Below, one piece after another: positions 40,160 through 51,500 of a DNA stretch of 64,000 nt. Below the pieces are notes generated by a model that did not search any database, was not told the origin of the DNA, and saw only the letters and a list, made by a program, of their open reading frames with translations. Position 1 is the stretch's first letter, and every line of letters starts with the position of its first letter. This stretch comes from Eledone cirrhosa. Its lineage: Eukaryota > Mollusca > Cephalopoda > Octopoda > Eledonidae. The stretch spans positions 32,640,517 to 32,704,516 of the forward strand of contig OZ024749.1 of assembly GCA_964016885.1 (NCBI GenBank). Reading direction: 5' to 3'. A program made the position numbers and the translations under genes.

Positions 40160-40460
40160 ATATGCAGTCAAACTTCAAGTGAATGACCAGTTGAGTCATT
40201 ACCAACGACACTACCTCAGCAAAGGACATTGCCAAGGCCACCACACTTGCAGAAAAGTATGTGGCAGAACTACTCTCTACATTCTACTTCATTCACCATA
40301 AAGATCAGAGTCTATAGATCTGTTGTAAACACTACCCTCTTCTATGGAACTGAAAGCTGGGTCCTGTACTGAAAGCAGATCAAGCTAGTGGAAAAATTCA
40401 ATCAGTGATGCCTTCGCTCCATGCATGTCTAGGATTGGTCTCTACAGCTACCTCAGGGTA
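40160..40460 (+). mobile_element. LINE fragment (RT C-terminal region)
   Basis: KIRVYRSVVNTTLFYGTESW, two residues later a stop, then QIKLVEKFNQ: the usual LLYG(A/S)E(T/S)W block. A short, broken remnant. Confidence 0.7.
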
Positions 40461-40639
40461 TGCCGCCACACAGAAGAGGACAACAATCTTCCCATTGATC
40501 TACACAAGCAAAAAATTTCACCATTCTTATACATATATAATCTGTATGTGGTTGACTCAATGCCAAAGTAGAGTTTTTATATTCATTTATATTAAGGCTA
40601 AAAGTGAGTCTAGTTACTCTGGAGTTTTTCCTGTTAATC

Positions 40640-42085
40640 ACATGGTCATCAGATATGAACCTGTGATAAACAGGCGAGAAAACTGCCAGTGTCATTCCTC
40701 TATTCAAAAAGGGTGACTGCACATCGCCTGTCAACTATCGTCCACTCCGTCTTACTAGCTGCATTGCCAAACTGATGGAATCCTGTGTCAGAAAAACACT
40801 CTGGAATTTTTGGAATTCTCACATTCTTATTTGGCTCTTGCAATTTAGATTTACCCCTAACTCCAGCTGCTGTGATCAACTTTCTTGAAGACATCATCTG
40901 GATTACTGATGGTCGCTCATGGGTGGATGTTGTTTACCTTGACTTTGCTAAAGCTTTTAATTCTGTGCCACACAAAGGCTTATGGCAAAACTCTCTGCAA
41001 TGGGTGTGAAAGATGATCTTTTTAACTGGTTGAAGTCCTTCGTTCTCAGTCGAAAAGAGGTAGCCACGGTTCTAGGACAGCATTCTACACCGAATGAGAT
41101 GTCATCTGGTGTACTACAGGGATCTGTTCTTGGTCCTCTTTTGTTTGTGGCATATATTAATGACATAGATGCCAACTTAAAGAATGCCACAGTATTGAAA
41201 TATGCAGATGACATCAAGCTGTACCTTGAGATAAAAAGGACAGATCCTGAATACTATAGATCTTTCCTGCAATCAGGCATGGACACAATGCAGCAATGGA
41301 TCACGGACTGGCTTTAGACAAGTGTACCACCATGCATTTTGGGAGGAAAAACCCAGCATCCACACACTCCCTCCACAACACTAACATTAAGAAGTCTTCT
41401 CATGAACGTGACCAGGGCATTTTTTTCAGCAGCGATTTGCATTGGACAAAACACATCTCTAAAATTGTCAAGAAGGCCAAGGGTGTCTTGGCATCACTCA
41501 GCAAGACCTTTGTCAGCCATCTATTTAAAGCTGTATATAGCTATGGTGCGGCCACTTAGAATTTGCATCACCAGTCTGGAACCACTATCTTGCTCAGAGA
41601 ATTGACCTCCTGGAAACTGTTCAGAGACGTGCAACCAAGCGAATACCCTCCATCAGGCATCTACCATACTCTGAACGCCTTGCTTCCCAGGGCATGGATA
41701 CATTGAAGCTCCGACATCTGACTTGTTTATTATTAACCATCTTACCAACAATCCTGAGCACCTTTTTGAATTCCATGTGTTTAACACACGCAAGCATGCC
41801 CACAAAGTCAGAAAACAGCACAGCTCCCATGACTTTCACGCCCAGAGTTGCTGAAGCACGGAACAAACTACCTCCATCAGTTGTTAGCTGTCGAGACACT
41901 GCATCCTTTAAAACCTCCATGCTTCCTGAAATTCGCCAACACTACAACTGATACCCCCCCCCCTCCATACACACACATATGTATATCATGACTCATACAC
42001 TGTTCACTTTCCTGACACTTTCCTTTGATGAGTTTTAGTGCACCTGAGCACTGTACACAATAATTTCATTATTATTATTATTGTA
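40640..42085 (+). mobile_element. CR1/Jockey-like LINE, degraded
   Basis: Reads WVDVVYLDFAKAFNSVPHK, LFNWLKSFVLSRKEV, GVLQGSVLGPLLFVAYIND and KYADDIKLYLE (YADD present), then CTTMHFGRKN and DLHWTKHISKIVKKAKGVLA. Frameshifts near 40990, 41300 and 41550 split it. The 3' end is GATGAGTTTTAGTGCACCTG plus (ATT)n. Intergenic, opposite to both genes. Confidence 0.9.
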
Positions 42086-42124
42086 ACAATACTCACTTTT
42101 TAGTCTTAGTATATATATATATCT

Positions 42125-42225
42125 TCTTCGCCCACTTATTCCTGGGAGGTTCATGAGAGCAGTCCTCAAACATAACTTCCAGTGGGTTCTGTCAGAGGCA
42201 GCTCATATAATTGCTTATATAGTTA
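42125..42225 (-). mobile_element. fragment of the (GAA)n-tailed LINE
   Basis: CTTCTTCGCCCACTTATTCC and CTTCCAGTGGGTTCTGTCAG, as at 33.4 and 50.7 kb. Confidence 0.6.
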
Positions 42226-42589
42226 GTAGGGGTTTGCGTTACTGTGAAATTTGATTGAGTAGTGTGACGAGAAGAAAAAGTTTCTCTTGTTACATTAGTT
42301 ATTAACAAAAAGAATTTTAGGTGTTGTAATGGTTGGATAATTATCGACGTAAACTTTTTTTTTTTTTGCTGAGATTAACAATGCAGATGTATGCACTGAA
42401 TTTATGTCTACATGGGCATCCAACTGTGAAATGCAGTTCCATTTGAGCAAGGTACGGCACGGCCAGATTTGTATGTATTTCACCTTGTTTCTATACAGTC
42501 ATATAACCGCGCATGAGCGCGTGCGTATATATATATATATACATACAATCTTCGGATTTTAGTCTTTATTATTACTATATATATATAGC

Positions 42590-42752
42590 TCAAGGAAACG
42601 ATAAAACAGAAATTCAAAAAGTCTTAGTTTCACGCCTTATATGGAAAAGGGGAAAGAAAATTCGACTTGCTGGGCTTTAGCCCTTCTTCAGCAATACAAA
42701 AAATAAAGACAGGATCACAAAGTGTAGACACAGAAAATTAAAAGTAGTCTGT

Positions 42753-42789
<37 letters not shown>

Positions 42790-43005
42790 GAAAATAATAA
42801 GTAGACAAGACAAATTGTTAGGTAGTCTTGGTAACGTAAATTGGAATGTGTAATGTGTGTGTATTAGTGCTGATAGTATGTGTGATTATGTGTAAATATG
42901 TGGGGTTTTTTAAAGTTTGTGTAAAATATCAGTGTGTGTGTGTGTTTATAAATATATATATATAATATATATAATATAATATATATAATATAATATATAT
43001 ATATA
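42590..43005. repeat. unclassified repeat with a long poly(A) and TA tracts
   Basis: Contains CTTGCTGGGCTTTAGCCCTT, a 33-nt poly(A) at about 42755-42788 and TA-rich text to 43005. No coding part. Confidence 0.45.
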
Positions 43006-43007
43006 TA

Positions 43008-43268
43008 TAGAGGTGTGTGGCTTAGTGGTTAGGGTATTTGGCTCATGATTCCTGACTGAATTTTATCCTTGAGCAAGACATTTTATTTCATGTTACTCCA
43101 GTCCAGGTAACTGGAAAAAAAAAAATGGTTTGTACCTGTAATTCAAATGGCTAGCCTTATCATACTATGTTAAGGGTACACATCGCTTTGGAATGCTCAG
43201 CCACTTGCACATTAAATTCACCAGCAGGCTGTTCTGTTGATCAAACAATTGAAACATTATCAGAGCCA
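43008..43268 (+). mobile_element. SINE-B, plus copy
   Basis: GTGTGGCTTAGTGGTTAGGG head, CTTGAGCAAGACATTTTATT centre, then GGAATGCTCAGCCACTTGCA and GATCAAACAATTGAAACATT. Same head and centre as SINE-A, different tail. Confidence 0.88.
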
Positions 43269-43299
43269 ACAACAACATAAGTATCTATAAATATATTCA

Positions 43300-43468
43300 T
43301 TCAGAGGTTATGCATCATTTTGAGGTCAATAAAAAGTTACCAGTATCGTACTGGGGTCAATTCTTCCTCAATATCTCTTTCTCACTTCCTCTCTACCATT
43401 ATGTCTCCTTCTCTGGAAGAAATTGGCAGTGTTCAGACATGGAAAGGGATGGGCTCCACATCCTCATC
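43300..43468 (+). mobile_element. SINE-2 tail fragment
   Basis: GAGGTCAATAAAAAGTTACC, GTACTGGGGTCAATTCTTCC and CAGACATGGAAAGGGATGGG. Confidence 0.6.
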
Positions 43469-43471
43469 ATC

Positions 43472-43800
43472 GTTTAACATCTATTACCCACGATAGCATG
43501 GTTCAGATGGGTTGTCACATTTGAGGCAAGTCAGATCAGATGACCGTGTCTTGCTCATACAGAACTGTTTCTATGGATGCCTTTCCTAAAACCAACCACA
43601 TTTACAGTGTGTGATGGGTGATTTTTGTCATGACACCTACACAACCACATTTACAGTATGTGCTGGGTGCCTTTTATCATGGAACCAGTACTATCATTTT
43701 ACAGGGTGGACTGGGCACTTTTTTTTTGTTGTCACCAGTGCTACCACCTCACAGGATGGACTGGGTGTCATTTATCATGGCACCAGTCCTACCTAATTTT
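43472..43800 (-). mobile_element. RTE-type tail with amplified module
   Basis: ATCATCGTTTAACATCTATT, TGCCTTTCCTAAAACCAACC, then three units of a TTACAGTGTGTGATGGGTG kind. Confidence 0.75.
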
Positions 43801-43964
43801 AATTTTGCATTTTCAAACTTCCTTCTGCACATCACATTCATGTATATTTTTCTAAGCAAGCATAGATTGCATAGATGTAAAGAAATTTACGCTTGGAATA
43901 TTCTGTTCATAATTTGGGTACAAATTAATATTAGCTGAGGTACAACTGAAAGCAGAAATGTGTT

Positions 43965-44186
43965 TTAACCCTTTAGCATTCACAATACCCTATATTTACT
44001 ATTTTATTTTCACAAAAAAGGCTTTACCTGACATAATCATCTTACATAATATCAAATTTTTTTGTCTTATTCATTTTGAGAACAATACCTTAACAGTGGT
44101 ATGAGTGGCCAGTCACAGCCGGTTTGAACAGAAAGAGGTGAAAGATTTATTGCCAGATACGGCCGTTTTAAATGCTAAAGGGTTAT
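43965..44186 (+). mobile_element. piggyBac-like MITE, copy 8
   Basis: TTAA-CCCTTTAGCATTCACAAT ... GTTTTAAATGCTAAAGGG-TTAT. One base of the right TTAA has changed. Confidence 0.88.
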
Positions 44187-44412
44187 GGCAAGTCAGTTTG
44201 AACAAGAAAATAAAACAGTTGTGGAATATTGTAATATGTTTTCTTTTCCATCTTGAATTAAACTAGGTCAAATTTGAATTGAATTAGGTCAAATTCTTTG
44301 AATATAGTCATTTATTTGTCATAAAAAAAATTATTAACATGAAGCTTCAAATTTTGACTGCATGAAGAAGATGAATACATAGTTACCTATTTATCAACTA
44401 AAATACAATTAT

Positions 44413-44418
44413 TTTATT
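44413..44418 (-). other. candidate poly(A) signal of AP3S
   Basis: AATAAA in the AP3S sense, about 350 nt after the stop. The nearest good hexamer I see; unverified. Confidence 0.35.
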
Positions 44419-44766
44419 TATACAAAAAATATTTCTTTTGTCTTTTTGGAATATTTTATACTTTTTACTCAGAAAATTATAGGAAAAAAATTCTTTTAGA
44501 ATGAAAAAATTCCAAAAGTGAATATTTTCCTTTGAAATAAAAGAAATTAGTTCAAATGTTATGGCAAAACAGAATGAAAAATGTATGCAAACACACACAC
44601 ATGCACACATATACACACACATGCATACACAACAATAATTCAAGCTATATCTGAAAATTTTACTTATACATTATTTTTCTCAAGCTTAAAGAAAACTTAA
44701 TACTGCAGTCAAAAGATGTGTGGATATGTCTTAAATTATTGGCCATTGTTATTTTTCTATCTCCAT

Positions 44767-44886
44767 TTAAAACTTCAGGTTGCCAATAGATGGTAAATCT
44801 GGTAATTTGATATCTTTAATTTTCTGTGGAATGTTCATTTCTTTGACAGCTGACACAGCTCGGGCAGGTGCAGCAGCAATACCAGC
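44767..44886 (-). CDS. AP3S: AP3S exon 6 (C-terminal tail and stop)
   Basis: Acceptor CTTCCAG, phase 0. AGIAAAPARAVSAVKEMNIP, then QKIKDIKLPDLPSIGNLKF and TAA. The tail after the longin fold is diagnostic for sigma-3. Confidence 0.97.
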   Translation of the reverse strand, partial: AGIAAAPARAVSAVKEMNIPQKIKDIKLPDLPSIGNLKF

Positions 44887-47800
44887 CTGGAAGAAAAAAA
44901 AAACAAAAAAAAAAAAACATTGTTATGAGCAAGACGTGGTCACCTGACATGTCTAGCCTCATAACATGACAGCCCATCTCATCCAATAGATATTAAACAG
45001 TGATGATGATGATGATATATATATAAAGGATTCAGGACCCCGACGGCTGAGCTCCTGCCATTTCGACAGCTAGATCCGGGATCTGGTTGTCCTGCTCGTA
45101 TAGGACTGCCTGGCGGGTTTTCTACGGCTGGATGCCCTTCCTAACACCAACCACGTTTACAGTGTGGACTGGGAGGTTTTTACCGTGTTACCTACACGGC
45201 CACATTACAGCGTGGACTGTGTGTTTTTTTTTTTTTGTCGTGACACCTACACGACCTCATTTGTTTCGGACTGGATGTTGTGGTACCAACATAACTTCAC
45301 ATTTAAGGGGGTGGTGTGGATGGGGTGGGGTAGTGGGATGGGGGTGTATTTTGTTAGAGGTGCCTACTGACTGTAGGTTTCGCTTTGTACTTAGGCAAGG
45401 CGGGTCTTCTGTATTACTGTGTAGCGCCAAAGCTCTCGGTCCAGTGACATTGTCTTGGAGAGGTGTAAGTGTGTGAGGTCGGTATTTATCAAGTCGCCCC
45501 AGGTTTTTCTGGGTCTGCCTACTCCGTGGCTACCGTCTATTTTTATTGCCCTGCACTTTTTTATACAGCTGTCGTCTTTCATGCGCATCACGTGACCGTA
45601 CCAACGTAGTCTTCTCTCGAGTAAACAACATATGATCCCTCTTATTCCTAATTTCTCCCTTAGTTCGTTTATGCTTTGCCGTTCACTTATATTACTATTA
45701 CACATCCAGCGGAGCATGCAAGCTTCGTTTCTCTCCAGTCTGTGTATATCCTCTGCACACAATGCCCAGGTCTCACTGCCATGTAACATTGCTGTTCGTA
45801 TGCAGGCATCATACAGCCTGCCTTTCATTTTTAGAGAGAACCCTTTAGCGGCCAATAGTGGTATAAGCTCTGAACTTTTTCCATCCTGTTCTGACTCTAG
45901 CTACTGTACTTTCAGAGCACCCTCCCCCACTGCTGATTTTGTCACCCAGGTAACAGAAGCTGTCCACTATTTCTATAGAACCATCTGTGCAATGGAATGA
46001 GCTAGTATGTGGGCACTTGCTGCTACTTATTGCATCAGAGCACCGGCCACATATAAAATCTATATTCTTAGCTAGCTTACCTGTGATCCCACTACATCTT
46101 TTATGCACCAATACTTTGCATTTGGGACATAAAATGGAGTTTCTCCCTACTCCTTTCCTACACACTGAGCATGGCCATTTCCCAGATTGGACCGGTGCCC
46201 TATTTTCCTTCCTACAAACTAGACCTTTAGTCTTAGACAAGTTAACTTTAAGGCCTTTTGATTCTAGGCCATGCTTCAATGTTTGGAATTTCTTCTCTAG
46301 TTCAGCCATTGATTCAGCTATGAGCATTAGATCATCTGCATATAGGAGTTCCCATGGGCAGCCGGTCTTGAACTCCTCTGTTATAGCCTGAGGGGCAATA
46401 ATAAATAGTAGGGGGCTAAGGACGGAGCCCTGATGAACACCAACTTTTATGCTAAACTCTTCACTATATTCGTTGTTAATTCTAACCTTGCTGACTGTTT
46501 CTTTATACATGGCTTGTATAGCTCTCACAAGCCATTCATCAACACCTAGTTTTCTAAGGGCCCACCAGATAATCGAGCGGGGTACTCTGTCAAAGGCTTT
46601 CTCCAAGTCAACAAAAGCTAAGTATAGGGTTTACTTTTAGCTAGGTACTTCTCCTGTAGTTGTCGTACAATGAAGAGAACGTCTGTTGTACTTTTACCTG
46701 ACACAAACCCGAACTGCATTTCGTCTAGATCAATTCGCTCTCTGATTAGTTGCGCTATTACTTTTTCTGTGACCTTCATGACCTGGTCAATTAATTTAAT
46801 GCCTCTATAGTTTCCCCTATCTAGGGCATCACCTTTACCCTTGTAGCAGTTAATGATGTTGCTGCTGCGCCAGTCCTTCGGAATGACCCCATTCTGTATG
46901 ACTTGGTTTACTATCCGGGTGACCATAGTGTGTCCCACCATTCCAGATGCTTTCAGCATTTCGGCAACTATTTCCGAAGGCCCGGCCGCCTTGCCCGTCT
47001 TCATGTCTTTGATTGCCTTACTTATTATACTACCTTCAACTTGCACTGCTGGTCCCTCTATTGGGTCGATGTGGGGGAGACTGTCTTTCTCCCAATTATT
47101 CTCCTCATTTAGTAACCTTTCGTAGTGACACTTCCAAGCTACCTTCTTATCAGCGTCAGTGATGACAAGTACTCCATCATCATTAAGGATATATATATAT
47201 CATCATCATCATCGTTTAACGTCCATATTCCACGCTTGCATGGGTTTGGATGGGAGTTATTCCCACTTGAGGCAAGAGTGGTTGTCTTGCTCGCATAGGA
47301 CTATCTGGCGGGTTTTCTACGGATGGATGCCCTTCCTAACACCAACCACATTTACAGTGTGGAACTGGGAGGTTTTTACCATGTTACCTACACAGCCACA
47401 TTACAGCGTGGACTGTGTTTTTTTGTCGTGACACCTACACGACCTCATTTGTTTCGGGCTGGATGTTGTGGTACCAACATAACTTTACATTGAAGGGGTG
47501 GTGTGGATGGGGTGGGGGTAGTGGGATGGGGGTGTATTTTGTTAGAGGTGCCTACTGACTGTAGTAGGTTTCACTTTGTACTTAGGTAAGGCGGGTCTTC
47601 TCTATTACTGTGTAGCGCCAAAGATCTCGGTCCAGTGACATTGTCTTGGAGAGGTGTAAGTGTGTGAGGTCGGAATTTATCAAGTCGTCCCAGGTTTTTC
47701 TGGGTCTGCCTACTCCGTGGCTACCGTCTATTTTTATTGCCCTGCACTTTTTTATACAGCTGTCGTCTTTCATGCGCATCACGTGACCATACCAACGTAG

Positions 47801-48486
47801 TCTTCTCTCGAGTAAACAACATCTGATCCCTCTTATTTCTAATTTTTCCCTTAGTTCGTTTATGCTTTGCCGTTCACGTATATTACTATTACACATCCAG
47901 CGGAGCATGCAAGCTTCGTTCCTCTCCAGTCTGCGTATATCCTCTGCACACAATGCCCAGGTCTCACTGCCATGTAACATTGCTGTTCGTATGCAGGCAT
48001 CATACAGCCTGCCTTTCATTTTTAGGGAGAACCCTTTAGCGGCTAATAGTGGTATAAGCTCTCTGAACTTTTTCCATCCAGTTCTGTCTCTAGCTACTGT
48101 ACTTTCAGAGCACCCTCCCCCCACTGCTGATTTTGTCACCCAGGTAACGGAAGCTGTCCACTATTTCTATAGAACCATCTGTGCAATGGAATGAGCTAGT
48201 ATTCTGTGGGCACTTGCTGCTACTTATTGCACCAGAGCACCGGCCACATATAAAATCTATGTTCTTAGTTAGCTTACCTGTGATCCCACATCTTTTATGC
48301 ACCCATACTTTGCATTTGGGACATAAAATGGAGTTTCTACCTACTCCTTTCCTACACACTGAGCATGGCCATTTCCCGGATGGGACCGGTGCCCTAATTT
48401 CCTTCCTACAAACTAGAACTTTAGTCTTAGCCAGGTTAATTTTAAGGTTTTTGATTCTAGGCCATGCTTCCATGTTTGGAATTTCT

Positions 48487-48518
<32 letters not shown>

Positions 48519-51500
48519 GTGTAATGACATAAAAACATACAAAAAAAGAGAACAAAAAATAGGCAACAAAACTCATGCAAACACATATACACTCACACAT
48601 ACAAACATATACAAACACCATATACACACTCATGCATACAAACACAAATGCACACACTATACATTATAATATAATGTAAAGTTATTGGTGATAGGAAGGG
48701 TGTCCAGCCATAGAAAGCTTGCCAAAAAAAGCGTTGGGAGGACTCTTTAGTTGTGTCAAGGACATGGACAGCCTCCCTAGTGTTGGCGATCTACACAATA
48801 AAAGCACCCAGTACACACTGTAAAGTGGTTGGAGATAGGAAAGGTATCCAGCTATAGAAAGGTTGCCAAACAAAGGGTTAGGAGGACCCTTCAGATAGTG
48901 TCAAAAGACAACTTCTCATGTGCAGTTGATAAGACCGTACATAAGTGGGATGCAGACCCCCCTAAGCCTGTCTGGGAGATCAGTAGCCCTGCTTCAGTAC
49001 TAACTTGGTCTATGTAGACCCGTCCAACCCTTGCTTGCAGAAAAAGTGGACATTAAATGACAATGACAACGATGATGATGATGATGATAAATACCAGAAC
49101 ATGTGAAATGAATTCTGCCATGAAAAATAAACTGAGAACATGAAATAAGTATGAATAAGGAGGTGCACATACAATCATTGATAAAGTCACAGGGTGTGAC
49201 TGAAGAACTTTGACAAACCAATTAATCAACTGCTTGATGAACTAATAACATAACTTTTTAATAAAACTGAAAAAATAACTAGAGCATGTGTTTTTGATTG
49301 GTAGTATAGACTAACCAAAGTACAAAAATCCTTGATTATTATCACATGCTAAAGGAAGGATGTCCAGAGGATGCGAGTACTGTTTTGATTTGCCCCCTAT
49401 AAAGAATGCTAATGGCTCTTTTTTGGTGAGTTAATAGGCACATTTTGGTGAGGTAATGGCTACTTTTAGATGGGTTAATGGCTACTTTGTGGTGAGTTAA
49501 AGGGTACAATTTGGTGGGTTAATAGGTACTTTTTGGTTTACAAGGCTCCAATACAAAGAATGGATGGCAGATATCTTATCTTGCCTAAATTCGTGGTTCT
49601 CATTTGTATATCAGTGGAATCCTTAAATGTTTTTGTATGGACTTTTCTTAAATAATATCTTGTTTATGTTTTCTCCATAGTTATCTATTTATTATATTAG
49701 TCATATCAACTATTGTACTGTTATACTGGTTTCAGTCATTAGACTGTGGCCATACCGCAGCACCACCTTGATTTAGTTGATTATATCAACCCCAGAACTT
49801 TTTTTTTTTAAGTCAGATACTTATTGATCTCATTTTTTTTTGAGACTGCTAATGTTACAGGACATAAACACATACCAGATACACACACACACACACATAT
49901 ACATATATAGACACACACATGCATATCCATAGAGAGAGACAGACACACACATATATATATATATAAACAGACAGAGACACATATACATGGGTACACACAC
50001 ATATATATATATGACAGGCTTTAGCAGTTTCCGTTTACCAAATTCCACTTACAAGGCATTAGTCAACCCAAGGCTATAGTAGAACACACTTGCCTAAGGA
50101 GGCATACAACAGGACTGAACCCAAAACCAACTGGTCAAAGAAAACACTTTAACCACTCAGCCATTTATCTGTATTTTGTCTGACTCACACCAAACATGGT
50201 TTTGTTCACCTTAACACCTACTAGTTTTAAACTTAAGTAATTGTATGTATGAATAATAATGATGATGATGAGGTATGTAATTTATCTTGGTGGATAAAAG
50301 GAAATTATTATTATCATTATTTTTATAGTCTGGAAAAAATATATTTACATAAAATTTATTTACAAAAGCAGGTCATGCGATCATGTAAGCCTTCATTATT
50401 CATGACATATTCACCTGACAGACACTTTAGAAACATTATTTCTTGGAAATTCTTCTTACAAAATATTAATCTATATTTTAACGGAGTAAAAATAGAAGGA
50501 AATTTATTATTGAAAGATTTAAATAAAGTCCTCTAATCCAACATGAAAACTGGTTTTACCAGATTTCATTTGGTATATGAATGTTAGTAAAACAGTAAAT
50601 GAAATGGATAGGGGTAGGTGTGGTGGGGTTGAATAGTGTTATTAATGTTGATATTGCAGTAGCAGGTTTACTACTACTTTTTCTTCTCCCACTTATTCCA
50701 GAGAGGGTCGTGGGGTGAAGAGTCCTCAAACCCTCCTTCCAGTATGTCCTGTCAGAAGCAACCATCTCCAACTGATCCAGCAGGATCCCCAAACAGAACT
50801 AGCCAAGCTCATGGATGTTGTCCAACCATCTTGCTCAGGGTCTATTGGTTTGCCCATAAAATCTGTCCAGCAATTCTTTCCCGATACATTCTAACCACAT
50901 GCCCATAGTAGCGGAGCTATGATCTCTTAATTAGGAGAAGTAGCAGCTCTACCTTGTGTGACTCGCTGATCTGCAAACTATGCACTCTATTGAATAACGT
51001 TACTCCAAAGACCCTTTGGAGGAACCCCCTTTCGGCCACTTGTATTCGCAACTGTACTCTTTCGGTCATTACCCAAGATTCGTGACCATAGGTAAGGGTT
51101 GGCATGAACACCAAATAGAATATAGCAAGTTTACTGAATAGTAGAATTGTATCAATCTAACTAGACAGTAAAAAGAAAAGTCAAAACCCAGCTTAATCCT
51201 TTCATTACCATATTTTTAATAAAACACATTACCTATGATTTTCAAATAATTTTGAAAATAAGAAATAATTTGGAGATATTTAGTAAAATAAATAACTTTT
51301 TCATTATTGAGCTGATGTTTGGAACACAACTTAAAGGTTTTTAGATGAAATAATGATAGAAGGTATTGAGAGTATCTTTGTTTTTAGATATATACACCAT
51401 AACCATGTATGTAATAAAATGTTTGACATCAAGAAGGGCTGTAAAACATTTTCTCAAAAACATCCCATCCAACTTATGTTGGTGTGGAAAAGGAGACATC

